In this document: positions 43,791 through 53,818 of the stretch, piece after piece
How the letters are laid out: each line of letters starts with the position of its first letter
How positions within the stretch are numbered: position 1 is the first letter of the stretch
NCBI GenBank assembly: GCA_963803295.1
Contig: CAWDMC010000023.1
Coordinates: 124,001-188,000 of the forward strand
Source of the DNA: CAWDMC01 sp963803295
GTDB lineage: Bacteria; Acidobacteriota; Terriglobia; UBA7540
Length of the DNA stretch: 64,000 nucleotides
Direction: 5' to 3'
Notes under the pieces: generated by a model
Seen by the model: the letters and a program-made list of their open reading frames with translations, nothing else
What the model was told of the DNA's origin: nothing
The model's database searches: none
Position numbers and translations under genes: made by a program

Positions 43791-46700
43791 TTGAGTCGCC
43801 TTAGAGAACCGGGGAAGACGAAAAAGCGGATCAGTGTGGGACTGGACATCGGCGCGGTGAGCCTCAAGCTCGCAGCCTTGGGCCATCCGGATGATACCGA
43901 GTCGCTGCAAGCCATCGCTTCCGATTCCGAGACGTTCTTCTTGAGCCAGCTTCCGCCGTCGAGTTCCCCGCGCTCACGCGCTCCCCTGATTCTCTCGCGC
44001 TATCGCCGCTTGCAGGGTAGCCCCGCGCAATCGGCCTTCAACCTCCTCCGTGAATTTTTCGCACTCGTTCCCGTCGAGGAAGTTGCCGGAATCCGTCTGA
44101 CCGGCTCCGGCGGACGGCTTGTCGCCAAGTTGCTCAAAGCCGGCTTTGAGAACGAATTCCGCGCCGTGGCTACGGGCATCCGCACGCTCTGTCCAGACGT
44201 CCGAACCGTCTTCGAAATGGGCGGCGAATCCTCCAAGTATCTTCACCTCGATTCCGGGGTGCGCCCCGGACACCTTGGGATTGTCGACTATCGAAGTAGC
44301 GGTGAATGCGCGGCGGGCACTGGCTCGTTTATCGATCAACAGGCGGATCGGCTCCTGTACTCCGTAGAGGATGTCGGTGCCGCGGCTTGCTCGGCGAACT
44401 GCGCGGCGCGGATCGCCGGCCGGTGCTCGGTTTTTGCCAAGACCGACATGATCCATGCCCAGCAAAGGGGTTACACCGCCGAACAGATCCTGCGGGGCCT
44501 TTGTGACGCCGTGGCGCGCAATTACAAGTCGAGTATCGTCAAGGGGCACGACGTGGAGCCGCCAGTGGCTTTCATCGGCGGTGTCGCCGCGAACCAAGGC
44601 GTAGTGCAAGCGATCCGCCAGGCGTTCAAGCTGGACGGGTCCAGCTTGGTGGTTCCCGAACTTCACGCCTGGATGGGCGCTATTGGCGCAGCCATCCTCG
44701 AAGCGGAGGAGCCTTGCAAAGAGCGCTTCGCGCCTATCGAGCGTCTGGCCGACAGCGGCGGAGCAGCTATTTTCGAGTCGGGCGAGCCTCTCTCGCTGCG
44801 GAATGTCGTGCTTTTGCGCGATCGCGACCAGCCGGCCGATCCGCCTAAACCCGGAGCGAAGGTCGAAGCATATCTTGGGATCGATGTCGGATCGGTAAGC
44901 ACCAACCTAGTAGTCATCGATGCCAGCGGCAATCTCCTCAAGGAAATCTACGTTCGGACTCAGGGTCGTCCCATTGAGGTTGTACAGAGCGGCCTCAAGG
45001 AGATCGAATCCGAGCTCGGCGCTCTACTCGACATCCGTGGCGTCGGCACCACGGGGTCGGGCCGCGAACTCGCCGCAGAGTTCGTGGGCGCCGATACGGT
45101 CAATGACGAGATCACTGCCCACAAAACGGGCGCCATGTTTGTCTCAGAGCGCATGGGTATGGAGCCCGTCGACACCATCTTCGAGATCGGTGGCCAGGAT
45201 TCAAAGTTCATTCGCCTCGAAAACGGCGTAGTGGTCGACTTCACTATGAATGAGGCCTGTGCCGCCGGTACCGGGTCGTTCCTGGAAGAGCAAGCCGCGA
45301 AACTGGGGATCTCTATCAAAGGCGAATTCGCTGAGGTTGCGTTGTCCTCAAGGCAGCCGACTCGGCTGGGTGAGCGCTGCACCGTCTTCATGGAACGGGA
45401 CGTCACTTCAATGGTCGCCAAGGGCGCCCAAGTGAGTGATCTCGCCGCAGGCCTCGCTACTTCTGTTGCGCTCAACTACCTGAATCGCGTGGTGCGGGGG
45501 CGAAAGATCGGCAAGGTAATCTTTTTTCAGGGCGGAACTGCCTACAACGACGCTGTGGCTGCAGCTTTCGCCGGCATTCTCGGCGCCAAGATTATTGTTC
45601 CCCCGCATAACGGCGTGATCGGCGCAATCGGTATGGCCCTGCTGGCCCGCGGGCGTGCGAAGGCGACCGGGCAGCCCAGCCGCTTTCGTGGATACGATCT
45701 GGGGCGCGTGCAGTTTCGCTCGCGGGACTTTGTCTGCCGCGCCTGCTCGAATTATTGCGAGATGAAGGAGTTTATTGTCGACGGCGAACGGAGTTATTGG
45801 GGAGATCAATGTTCTGACATGTTTCACAAGCGGGCACGGTCTGATCGGCAGCCGGTCATCACGCACCTCATCGAGTTCTATCACAAGGCCCTCGTTGAAC
45901 CGCTCCGGCCGGCAAGTGAAGGGCGGCCGAAAATCGGCATTCCGCGGGCCATGTTTTTTTATGATCGCTTCCCCTTCTGGTGTGCCTACCTGCAGGAACT
46001 GGGTTTCGATGTCGTGACTTCTGACGACACAGACCGCGCCGTTTCAGTGACGGGCGAGGATCTGGCCATCGCACAGCCGTGCTTCCCGGTGCAGGTGGCT
46101 CATGGCCATGTGTGGAACCTGGTTGGGAAAAAAGTGGAGCACATCTTGCTCCCCAACACCATCAACGCTGAAGCTCCACCGAGCGAAGTCCCATCGCATC
46201 TGTGCCCGTGGAACCAGACGCTCCCATTCGTGGTGCGAGCCGTACCGAAACTGGCAAGCTCGAACGGACGCTATCTCATTCCGACCATCCACTTCCGCCT
46301 CGGTCCTAAACACGTGACCAAGGAACTCGCTGGATTCTGCGGAGCCTTGGACGTCTCGCGGCGGGAGAGCAATCGAGCCGTCCTGGCGGGCTACGCGGCA
46401 CAGTCAAAGTTTACTGAAGCCATACAGGGGGCGGGAGCCGAGGCGCTCCGGGCCGTTGCAGCCAGCGGGGATCCGGCAGTGGTTCTGGTGGGCCGGCCGT
46501 ACAATCTTTACGATCGCGGCGTGAACTGCGACATCCCGAGAAAGCTCCGTTCGCTTTATGGCGTCAATGTGATCCCCATGGACTTCCTGCCGCTCGGCAG
46601 CGAAGATATTTCGAAGGTCCATTCCAACATGTTTTGGAACTCGGGGCGGCGGATTCTTGCTGCCGCGCAGTTCGCCAGCCGGCATCCCAACCTTCATTTG

Positions 46701-46868
46701 ATCTACATCTCAAACTTCAAATGCGGTCCGGATTCTTACATTAAATCGTTTCTGGGCGATGCCGCCCGGAAGCCCTCGTTGGTGCTGCAATTCGATGGTC
46801 ACTCGAATGACGCAGGCTACATCACCCGTTGCGAGGCTTATCTTGACAGCAAAGGATTTTTGGAATGA
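43791..46868 (+). CDS. Acyl-CoA dehydratase activase with two BadF/BadG/BcrA/BcrD ATPase domains and DUF2229
   Basis: 1025 aa, TTG start at 43791 with AAGGAGG five bases before it; the frame upstream has no other ribosome site. Two tandem ASKHA ATPase domains: the first (VGLDIGAVSLKLAALG) and the second (YLGIDVGSVSTNLVVID). Each keeps the two Fe-S cysteines (ECAAGTGSF with GRCSVFAKTD; EACAAGTGSF with GERCTVFMERD). A cysteine-containing linker follows (CRACSNYCEMKEF) and then DUF2229 (GIPRAMFFYDRFPFWCAYLQEL). Relatives use ATP to send low-potential electrons to 2-hydroxyacyl-CoA dehydratases or double-cubane proteins. It overlaps the next gene by four bases. No classical dehydratase subunits are nearby. 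Confidence 0.9.
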   Translation: MSRLREPGKTKKRISVGLDIGAVSLKLAALGHPDDTESLQAIASDSETFFLSQLPPSSSPRSRAPLILSRYRRLQGSPAQSAFNLLREFFALVPVEEVAGIRLTGSGGRLVAKLLKAGFENEFRAVATGIRTLCPDVRTVFEMGGESSKYLHLDSGVRPGHLGIVDYRSSGECAAGTGSFIDQQADRLLYSVEDVGAAACSANCAARIAGRCSVFAKTDMIHAQQRGYTAEQILRGLCDAVARNYKSSIVKGHDVEPPVAFIGGVAANQGVVQAIRQAFKLDGSSLVVPELHAWMGAIGAAILEAEEPCKERFAPIERLADSGGAAIFESGEPLSLRNVVLLRDRDQPADPPKPGAKVEAYLGIDVGSVSTNLVVIDASGNLLKEIYVRTQGRPIEVVQSGLKEIESELGALLDIRGVGTTGSGRELAAEFVGADTVNDEITAHKTGAMFVSERMGMEPVDTIFEIGGQDSKFIRLENGVVVDFTMNEACAAGTGSFLEEQAAKLGISIKGEFAEVALSSRQPTRLGERCTVFMERDVTSMVAKGAQVSDLAAGLATSVALNYLNRVVRGRKIGKVIFFQGGTAYNDAVAAAFAGILGAKIIVPPHNGVIGAIGMALLARGRAKATGQPSRFRGYDLGRVQFRSRDFVCRACSNYCEMKEFIVDGERSYWGDQCSDMFHKRARSDRQPVITHLIEFYHKALVEPLRPASEGRPKIGIPRAMFFYDRFPFWCAYLQELGFDVVTSDDTDRAVSVTGEDLAIAQPCFPVQVAHGHVWNLVGKKVEHILLPNTINAEAPPSEVPSHLCPWNQTLPFVVRAVPKLASSNGRYLIPTIHFRLGPKHVTKELAGFCGALDVSRRESNRAVLAGYAAQSKFTEAIQGAGAEALRAVAASGDPAVVLVGRPYNLYDRGVNCDIPRKLRSLYGVNVIPMDFLPLGSEDISKVHSNMFWNSGRRILAAAQFASRHPNLHLIYISNFKCGPDSYIKSFLGDAARKPSLVLQFDGHSNDAGYITRCEAYLDSKGFLE

Positions 46869-48193
46869 ACGCACCCCCGCACGGCAGGGGCAAGCCGCGG
46901 CTAAGCAGTAAGTCAAATAGTCAAAACTCGCTCGCCGGCAAGACCGTGTATATCCCGGTAATGGCCGACGGATTGTCAGAGTCGTTTGCCGCGATTTTTC
47001 GCTGGCTGGGCATCGATGCGACCGCAACGCCGACTTCCAACCAACGCACCTTGGAACTGGGCGCGAAATTTGCCAGCGGTGACGAGTGCTATCCGGCCAA
47101 AGTCACCATCGGCGATCTCCTGCGTGTTATTGAGCGGCCGGGCTTTGATCCCCAGCGGGCCGTGTTCCTCCTGCCCACGAGTGAGGGTCCCTGCCGCTTT
47201 GGTCAGTACGTGCCCTTCCTCAGGAGAACGCTGAGGGAGATTGGCTATCCAGGCGTGCAGATCCTCTCACCTACCAGCGAGAATGGCTATGGAGACTTCG
47301 GCAACGTCGCCGGACGCTTTATGCGTATGGGCTGGCGCGCCGTGGTCGCTTCCGACGCGCTCCGGCGGATGCTCTTGAAGACACGTCCCTATGAGACTAC
47401 GGAAGGCGCGGCCGACGCGGCGTTTCGCGCCAGTCTGGATGACTTGTGCGTGACCATCGAGTCTTGTGGCGGGAACACGGCTCGTCAACTCGAGTCGCTG
47501 GTTGAGTGTCTCATACGGGCACGGGACCGCTTTCGCTCTGTGCCCGCGCGATATGACCAGACCCGGCCCTTTATTGGCGCGGTAGGGGAAATCTTCTGCC
47601 GGCTGAATACCTTTTCGAACGATGATTTGATCCGTCGGCTGGAGAAGCACGGCGCGGAAGTCTCCCTCAGCCACGTGGGAGAGTGGGTTTCGTACACGAA
47701 CCATCAGCATCTACGCCGCTTGCGGCTTACGGAACGCGCATTTTCATTTGAAATGCTGGGTGGCAGACTGCGTGCCCACGTTCAGCGAAACGACCATAGT
47801 GCCCTTTTGGCGCCCTTTGTCGAGGACTTTGAAGGCTACGAAGAACCCGAGATTGACGAGATCCTGGGTCTGGCGGAACCCTATCTACCGGCTAGGGGAG
47901 CCCTCGGCGAGATGGTGGTTAGCGTGGGCACCGCGGCGTATCTCGCGAAGCACGGCGCCGATGGCATTATCGATATAAGCCCTTTCACCTGCATGAATGG
48001 CATCGTCAGCGAAGCGATTTATCCGAAGCTCAGCGAGGATCTGGGAGGAATACCGATCCGGAACTTCTATTTCGATGGCACGCAGTCTGACCTGGATCGC
48101 GACATAGGAATTTACCTTGAGCTGGCGCGCAGTTACCGCGAGACAAAGCCTTATACGCGGAAGCGCACAGGTAGCGCGGACCTCCGTTCTTGA
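46865..48193 (+). CDS. Partner of the activase, 2-hydroxyglutaryl-CoA-dehydratase-like protein
   Basis: 442 aa; ATG overlaps the activase stop (ATGA). The domain resembles the HgdB-like/CoA-activase-associated family: KTVYIPVMADGLSESFAAIF, SGDECYPAKVTIGDLLRV, TSEGPCRFGQYVPFLR and DISPFTCMNGIVSEAI. The conserved cysteines (DECYP, GPCRF, FTCMN) could hold an iron-sulfur cluster and receive electrons from the ATPase partner. The last six codons (encoding GSADLRS and the stop) lie inside a 31-base palindromic repeat, so this C-terminus has been changed by an insertion. Substrate unknown. Confidence 0.85.
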   Translation: MNAPPHGRGKPRLSSKSNSQNSLAGKTVYIPVMADGLSESFAAIFRWLGIDATATPTSNQRTLELGAKFASGDECYPAKVTIGDLLRVIERPGFDPQRAVFLLPTSEGPCRFGQYVPFLRRTLREIGYPGVQILSPTSENGYGDFGNVAGRFMRMGWRAVVASDALRRMLLKTRPYETTEGAADAAFRASLDDLCVTIESCGGNTARQLESLVECLIRARDRFRSVPARYDQTRPFIGAVGEIFCRLNTFSNDDLIRRLEKHGAEVSLSHVGEWVSYTNHQHLRRLRLTERAFSFEMLGGRLRAHVQRNDHSALLAPFVEDFEGYEEPEIDEILGLAEPYLPARGALGEMVVSVGTAAYLAKHGADGIIDISPFTCMNGIVSEAIYPKLSEDLGGIPIRNFYFDGTQSDLDRDIGIYLELARSYRETKPYTRKRTGSADLRS

Positions 48194-48202
48194 GGTCCGC
48201 GG
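48172..48202. repeat. 31-base palindromic repeat, copy 1
   Basis: TAGCGCGGACCTC, seven bases, GAGGTCCGCGG: a hairpin with a nine- to eleven-pair stem. A second copy with the same arms and a different loop is at 50130-50160. It supplies the 3' end of the preceding gene and may also act as its terminator (G/C stem followed by GGTTTG). Confidence 0.8.
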
Positions 48203-48521
48203 TTTGTGTGTCTTCGCTCGCCTCCAATGGTCAGACCAAAGCGTCGCTTTGCGTTATCGCAGCTGGAATAATCGAGCTGGCAAGCCGAAATTGGCCTCAC
48301 CGAGCCTGGCGCGCTCGTTGAGCATACGCACGGCAAAGAAGAAATGCCGATCCTGAGAGAAAAGGACGACGCAGCCGCGACACAGCGCCAAATGCAACAC
48401 CGATATGTGGATCGCCAGATTAAGCGCTACTTTTTCGACTCGGCGCTAGCCAGTCCGCACTCGGCCGAATTAATGAGCGCGTCGGCGCGACAGACTGAGT
48501 TAGCATCAACGGGTAGCCTTT
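48203..48521. other. Intergenic region before the amidase gene
   Basis: About 320 bases without a supported gene. A 92-codon frame at 48344 overlaps the amidase start and lacks family likeness. The last 60 bases carry the amidase leader; no clear promoter hexamers were found. Confidence 0.45.
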
Positions 48522-50021
48522 ATGAAATCGATAGGCAAAGTTTGGAGTCGGCGCGATGTCCTTACCGCAGTTGGCGTTGCAGCGATATCTCGGGCCGTAC
48601 CGGCGCCTGCGGTATCCGATAGCGAAATCGTGTTTGCATCCGCCGCGGCGCTTGCCCGTGGCATCCGCGCGAAAAAATTCTCCTCCGAAGAGGTGGTGAA
48701 GGCTTACCTGAAGCGCATTGAGGCGGTAAACCCCAGACTCAACGCGATAGTTCTGCTCACCGCCGACTCGGCTCTGACGCAAGCTCGCGAGGCCGACAGG
48801 GTGGTCGCGAGGGGCGCCAGATTCGGACCGCTCCACGGCGTTCCCATGACGGTGAAGGACAGTATTGATACAGAAGGCGTCATCACCACGGGTGCGACCA
48901 AGGGATACGTGAAGCGTCTGACCGAAGGCGACGCAGTTGTGGTAGCCCGCATGAAGGCCGCCGGCGCCATTCTGATCGGGAAGACCAATTTGCCCGAAAT
49001 GGCGATGGCCTGCGAGACCGACAACCTGGTCTTCGGACGCGCCAATAACCCGTACGATCTCGTACGCTCCACCGCCGGCAGCAGCGGAGGGGAAGCCTCC
49101 ATTATCGCCGCTGGCGGTTCGCCGATTGGCATCGGATCTGACGCGGGCGGCAGCATTCGGCTGCCGGCACACTTCTGCGGAATCGCGGGCATGCGTCAGT
49201 CCAATGGGCGCGTACCGATTTCCGGCCACATTCCCGTGAAGGGAATGGGCGTGGCCATGGATTTTGCGGTCGTGGGTTTGATGGCGCGGTTCGTCGAGGA
49301 CATTGTGCTCGGGTTGCCACTGATTTCCGGCCCGGACTCCTGGGATCCGGCCATCTTTCCTCTGCCCTGGAACGATCCCGCACGGGTAAGCCTCCGCGGC
49401 TTGCGACTGGCCTTCTACACGGATAATGGGATTCAGAGCGCGGACGCAGACACGGATCGAACTGTGCGCGAGACGGCCAAAGCGCTTGCCGAAGCTGGCA
49501 TGAAAGTGGAAGAAAAGCTCCCGAATGGGATCTCGCGGCTGCGCGAGGTCTTCTTCGGTCTGTTCGGCCCCGATGGAGGTGTGGCTTTCCGAAAGTTCCT
49601 CGAGAGCATCGGCTCATTCGACATTCACCCCATGACCCAGCAGACGATTGATGCGATGAAGAAGTACGCGCAACCTTCGCTGGAAGGCATCATCGAAACT
49701 ATGGAGAACCGCTTTGGCATCCGGGTGATGATGCTGAAGTTCATGCAGAACTACGACTTGTTGTTGAGCCCCGTGGCGGCGACGCCCGCCACCCCGCACG
49801 GACGCTTTCAGGCGGCGATCCCAGAATCCATCAGCTTCACCTGCCTGCATAATCTGACGGGCTGGCCCGCCATCAGCGTGCGCGCCGGAACGTCGCGGGA
49901 TGGGATACCTATCGGTGTTCAGATTGCAGCGTTACCATGGCGCGAAGATATCGTGCTTCGCGCGGCGCAGCACATCGAGACGGTCATGGGTGGCTGGAAT
50001 AAGACAGGGCTCGTCGTATAG
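48522..50021 (+). CDS. Exported amidase (amidase-signature family)
   Basis: Hydrolyses an amide bond through a Ser-cisSer-Lys triad. 499 aa. The triad is visible: Lys112 in MTVKDSID, the cis-Ser in STAGSSGGEAS (about 187) and the nucleophile Ser211 in GSDAGGSIRLPAHFCG. The N-terminus (KVWSRRDVLTAVGVAAIS) is a twin-arginine signal, so it acts in the periplasm. The substrate cannot be told; the family covers amide and peptide-amide hydrolases and glutamyl-tRNA amidotransferase relatives (those lack Tat signals). Single gene between two copies of the palindromic repeat. Confidence 0.93.
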   Translation: MKSIGKVWSRRDVLTAVGVAAISRAVPAPAVSDSEIVFASAAALARGIRAKKFSSEEVVKAYLKRIEAVNPRLNAIVLLTADSALTQAREADRVVARGARFGPLHGVPMTVKDSIDTEGVITTGATKGYVKRLTEGDAVVVARMKAAGAILIGKTNLPEMAMACETDNLVFGRANNPYDLVRSTAGSSGGEASIIAAGGSPIGIGSDAGGSIRLPAHFCGIAGMRQSNGRVPISGHIPVKGMGVAMDFAVVGLMARFVEDIVLGLPLISGPDSWDPAIFPLPWNDPARVSLRGLRLAFYTDNGIQSADADTDRTVRETAKALAEAGMKVEEKLPNGISRLREVFFGLFGPDGGVAFRKFLESIGSFDIHPMTQQTIDAMKKYAQPSLEGIIETMENRFGIRVMMLKFMQNYDLLLSPVAATPATPHGRFQAAIPESISFTCLHNLTGWPAISVRAGTSRDGIPIGVQIAALPWREDIVLRAAQHIETVMGGWNKTGLVV

Positions 50022-50129
50022 ACGCGGCTTGAGCGCTGCTATGAACCGCTCGACGACGAGGCATATCCGCCCGGGTGGCGCACATCGCGCTCTTTGCGAT
50101 GCGTGCGTTGACGAGCGGGACGCGTCGGT

Positions 50130-50160
50130 TAGCGCGGACCTCGGCCTGTGAGGTCCGCGG
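50130..50160. repeat. 31-base palindromic repeat, copy 2
   Basis: Same arms as the copy at 48172-48202 (TAGCGCGGACCTC / GAGGTCCGCGG), with loop GGCCTGT instead of CGTTCTT. It lies 108 bases after the amidase stop. The conserved arms with variable loop are typical of REP-like elements. Confidence 0.8.
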
Positions 50161-50449
50161 GTTCTTGATTTTCAAGACGATAATCGGCGGTGGTCAGCAC
50201 GAGTAGCGAGCGCGGCGGAGCCGCAACCAAAAACGTTCAGAATCAAGCTGCTCTCCAGTAGATTGTCTATGTGTAGACGGCCTTTATTTATGCGGTTCCG
50301 GAGAAAGACTGCGAAAAATTCTTGCTAAAAAACAAGAATTTACGCCCTTGCAATGCAATGCAGGGCCCGATTTTTGGCCCTGCGGTTTAATGGGCCGACC
50401 GCACACATGCCAAACAACGGCATGTATGCGCCACCCGGTGCTGGCAATA
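50161..50449. other. Intergenic region with two hairpins beyond the dehydrogenase remnant
   Basis: Hairpin A: AAATTCTTG (50316-50324) with CAAGAATTT (50333-50341). Hairpin B: GCAGGGCC (50360-50367) with GGCCCTGC (50376-50383). They sit at the end of the minus-strand dehydrogenase and the plus-strand amidase and may separate the two transcripts. No gene seen. Confidence 0.5.
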
Positions 50450-51505
50450 TCAGGATTTCCATTCCAGGACCACTTTGCCGGCCTGGCCGGTCAGCATCAC
50501 GTCGAAGCCCTCCTGGAAACGGGTGTACGGAAATCGATGAGTGATCACCGGCTTGATATCGAGACCGGACTGTAGCATCACGGTCATCTTGTACCAGGTC
50601 TCATACATCTCGCGCCCGTAAATGCCTTTGATGGTGATCATGTTGAAGATCACCGTATTCCAATCGATTGAGATCTCCTCGGAAGGAATGCCCAGCATGG
50701 CGATGTGGCCCCCGTGCGCCATGTTCACCAGCATGTCGCGAAAAGCCGTGGCGTTACCCGACATTTCCAGACCCACATCAAAACCCTCCTTCATGCCAAG
50801 TTGCTTCTGCGCGTCCCGCAGCGTGGTTTCGCGTGGGTCAACAGCAAAGTCACGCCCATCTTGCGGGCCAGTTCCAGCCGCTAGGGGTTTATATCCGTGA
50901 TTACGCGAAACGAGCGCCGGCGTGAAGAACCACTGCGGCTGCCATGATGCCGATCGGGCCTGCAGCCGTGATCAACACATCCTCTCCCAGAACCGGAAAC
51001 GAGAGCGCAGTATGAACCGCGTTACCAAAAGGATCGAAGATGGAAGCCACGTCGCGGTCGATCTCAGGCGCGTGGCCCAAACGTTACTCATGGGCAAGGC
51101 GATGTATTCGGCGAAACAGCCCGGCCGGTGCACGCCCATGCCTCGGCTCATGCGCACAAATGCCGGCGTCCGGCCAGGCAGTTCCGGCATCGTCCACAAA
51201 CAACGTGACCTTCTCCGCTTACCAACTGGCCAGGAAAGAAATCGGTGACGTTCGAGCCGACGGCGGCCACTTCTCCACGAACTCGTGGCCCACCACCATG
51301 GGCACCGGAATGGTTTTGCTGGGCCCAGGTCGTCCCATTTCATGATATGCAGGTCGGTGCCACAGATGGCCGTCCGGTCAACCCGAATCAGGACGTCGTT
51401 GATGCCGATCTCCGGCACCGGCACTTCCTCCAGCCAAAGTCCGGGTTCAGCCTTGCTTTTCACCAGAGCTTTCATCGTTCGAGGGATAGTTTCATTTGAT
51501 GGCAT
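50450..51505 (-). pseudogene. tdh: L-threonine 3-dehydrogenase, broken by several indels
   Basis: Zinc-dependent medium-chain dehydrogenase. The start is intact: ATG 51505 with GGAGG, then MKALVKSKAEPGLWLEEVPV and the zinc-site AICGTDLHIMKWDD. The C-terminal third is also intact (MKEGFDVGLEMSGNATAFRD to GKVVLEWKS). Between them at least four single-base shifts break the frame: after KWDD (51320-51330), after the VVGHEF-type region (about 51270), before ITAAGPIGIMAAAVVLHAG (about 50985) and around 50880-50900. Pieces such as AGPIGIMAAAVVLHAGAR are read in other frames. Many are in homopolymers, so sequence error cannot be excluded; taken as it stands the gene is not functional. Confidence 0.8.
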
Positions 51506-51738
51506 TTCGTACCTCCGGCACAAATTCGAAACGGCACACTATAACAGGTTGGTGGATCAGCCTTCCAGTCGGATTCGCCTGACCCGCCTGACCGGCTCTC
51601 TGGCAATTCTGTTGTACCGTAAGCAAGGTTCGGGAGTATACAATCACGTCCATGCGGAATTCCGGGCGGGACCCTGGCGCGCCTCGATTGTCCGGCCGGG
51701 TCGCCGAGTTCCGCAGAATCCTGGAGGAGGACAATACC

Positions 51739-52371
51739 GTGAGGTTTTTCCTAGCGCTTCTCTTTCTGGCCTTTCCTTCCACTTTGCTGTTGCGCGCTCA
51801 GGACCGGCCCGCCTGGGTGCCGCTCTTCGACGGCAAGGATTTGACCGGCTGGAAGAATAACGGCCACAATAAGTGGGTGGTCGAGCATGGTACGATCTTA
51901 GGCGAGAGTACCACCAAGGAATATGGTTACTTAACGACCGAAAAGACCTACCGGAATTTCAATCTGCGCCTCGAATTCAAACCTGAGGCCGAAGGTAATA
52001 GCGGCGTCTTCATCCGGTCTCGAATCCTTGGCATGGATCCCGAGCACGGCCCCGATATCGAAGGCATGCAGGTGGAAGTTGATCCGAGCGTCGGTAAGCA
52101 TACGGCCGGTCTCTACGAAAGCGGCGGACGCGGTTGGATCGCGCAGCCTACTCCCCAAGGCGAAAAGGCACTTAAGCCGGGCAAGTGGAACAAACTCGAA
52201 GTCTCCGCTCATGGGAGCCACATCGTTACCCGCCTTAACGGAGTCCAGATTGTGGACTATACGGACGCCACGCCGAAGTTCACCGAGGGCGTCATCGGCC
52301 TGCAACAGCACATGGGCGGGGGCGTGAAAGTCCGATGGAAGAATATCGAAATTCAGGAGACGCAGGACTAA
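51739..52371 (+). CDS. DUF1080 (3-keto-disaccharide hydrolase) secreted protein
   Basis: 210 aa from GTG 51739, which has GGAGGAGG upstream. A signal peptide (RFFLALLFLAFPSTLLLRAQD) precedes one DUF1080 domain, a lectin-like beta-sandwich: WVPLFDGKDLTGWKNNGHNK, NFNLRLEFKPEAEGNSGVFI and GLQQHMGGGVKVRWKNIEIQ. Members bind or cleave glycosides and 3-keto-disaccharides. It is followed after 30 bases by an exported Gfo/Idh oxidoreductase; the two are often found together in sugar-oxidising systems, where one makes and the other cleaves a 3-keto-sugar (family knowledge, applied here by inference). Confidence 0.9.
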   Translation: MRFFLALLFLAFPSTLLLRAQDRPAWVPLFDGKDLTGWKNNGHNKWVVEHGTILGESTTKEYGYLTTEKTYRNFNLRLEFKPEAEGNSGVFIRSRILGMDPEHGPDIEGMQVEVDPSVGKHTAGLYESGGRGWIAQPTPQGEKALKPGKWNKLEVSAHGSHIVTRLNGVQIVDYTDATPKFTEGVIGLQQHMGGGVKVRWKNIEIQETQD

Positions 52372-52401
52372 TCCGGGCCCACGATCGAACATGGAGGAGC
52401 C

Positions 52402-53698
52402 ATGAAGAGCGATAACCGAAACAGCAAGATGGGCCGCCGGGAATTCATGTCGGCGGCCGCGGGCGCGGCGGGTTTGATGATTATCGACGCCAGCCTTGTG
52501 CGCGGCACCGAGGCGAACTCTGCGGTCCGGGTGGGGTTACTTGGTTGTGGCGGTCGCGGGACAGCCGACGCGAGCGATCTGGTCATGACCGGAGGCGCGC
52601 GGGTGGTCGCTTTGGCGGATCTTTTCCAGGATCAACTTGACAAAGCCAAAGAGCATTTCGATCAGCTCAACACTTCTAAGGGCTACGCTGCTGTCGATCG
52701 CTCGCAAATGTTCGTCGGACCCCGCGCTTACGAGCTGATTGCCAATTCCAAAGAAGTTGATGCCATAGTGGTGACCTCACCTCCCTACTTCCATCCGCAG
52801 CACCTGGGAACGGCGGTCGACGCCGGCAAGCACGTCTATTGTGAGAAGCCGGTGGCGGTGGACGTGCCGGGCGCCAAGCAGGTGCTGGAGATCGGCAAGC
52901 GCGCGGAGGGCCGGCTCAGCCTCGATGTGGGTTTTCAGATTCGCAATGCCACCCCTTTCGTGGAACTGGTCAACCGCATCCACAATGGCGCTCTGGGAAA
53001 GATCGCCTGCGGCCAGGTCTATTATTACGCGGGCTTTATCGATCGGCCGGCGTGGCCAGGCACCTCGGCGGAGTATCGGCGCATCCGCAACTGGATCTAC
53101 GATCGGGTGCTTTCGGGTGACATCATAGTGGAGCAAAACATCCACGTGATCGATGTCGCGAATTGGGTGCTCCAGGGCCATCCGCTGAAAGCCCAGGGCG
53201 CTGGCGGACGCGGCGTCCGCAGCGACTCCGGCGATACCTATCGGTCACTTCGACGTGGTCTTTTACTATCCGGACGACGTTCACGTCACCTTCAGCTCCA
53301 CTCAGTTCAACAAAGGCTGGTGGGACGTCAATGAACGCTTTTTCGGCAGCAAAGGAGTCTCGGAATCTCATTATTCCGGTCCCTGCGCTATCTATGGCGA
53401 AGAAGCCTGGGCCTGGAAGAGCGCAGAGCCCCAGCCCGCGGCCGCACCCGCTCAGTTCTCCACCGCCGGCGTTTTCCACGACAACCTGGCGGATGCCGAT
53501 TCCAACAAGAAGAAGGCATTCGTTGAAAGCATCACCAGCGGTAAGTTCCACAACCAGGCGGCAGCAGGCGTGGAATCTGCTCTGAGCGCAATGCTCGGAC
53601 GAACCGCAGCCTACAAGGGCCACGAGGTCACTTGGGACGAACTGTTGTCCTCTGACGAGAAATGGGAACTAGGAATCGATCTGAACAAGCTAGCGTAA
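52402..53698 (+). pseudogene. Tat-exported Gfo/Idh/MocA oxidoreductase with one frameshift
   Basis: Starts MKSDNRNSKMGRREFMSAAAG (twin-arginine signal). The NAD-binding fold follows (VRVGLLGCGGRGTADASDL) and the active-site lysine is in VYCEKPVAVDVPGAKQVLEIG. The frame is open to about 53240 and then shifts: the expected GDTYGHFDVVFYYPDDVHVT continues one base later (53242 onward) and runs to a stop at 53698 (KWELGIDLNKLA). Removing one base near 53241 restores a 431-residue protein, normal for the family. Otherwise intact, so this is either a recent mutation or a sequence error. Confidence 0.85.
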
Positions 53699-53818
53699 TA
53701 GCGTAGTTCATCCCGCCCTTGTCGCTTTCCCCTGAACTGAACGGCGCGGTGGAAAACTCCTGACTTCGCGCCCGTAGGTCTGGCAAGCCGTCGCAGGCGA
53801 CAACCATCATTCATTCAA

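Noticed and set aside
48344..48622. 92-codon frame upstream of the amidase
   Set aside because: Overlaps the amidase start in another frame, and its sequence lacks coding character beyond chance.
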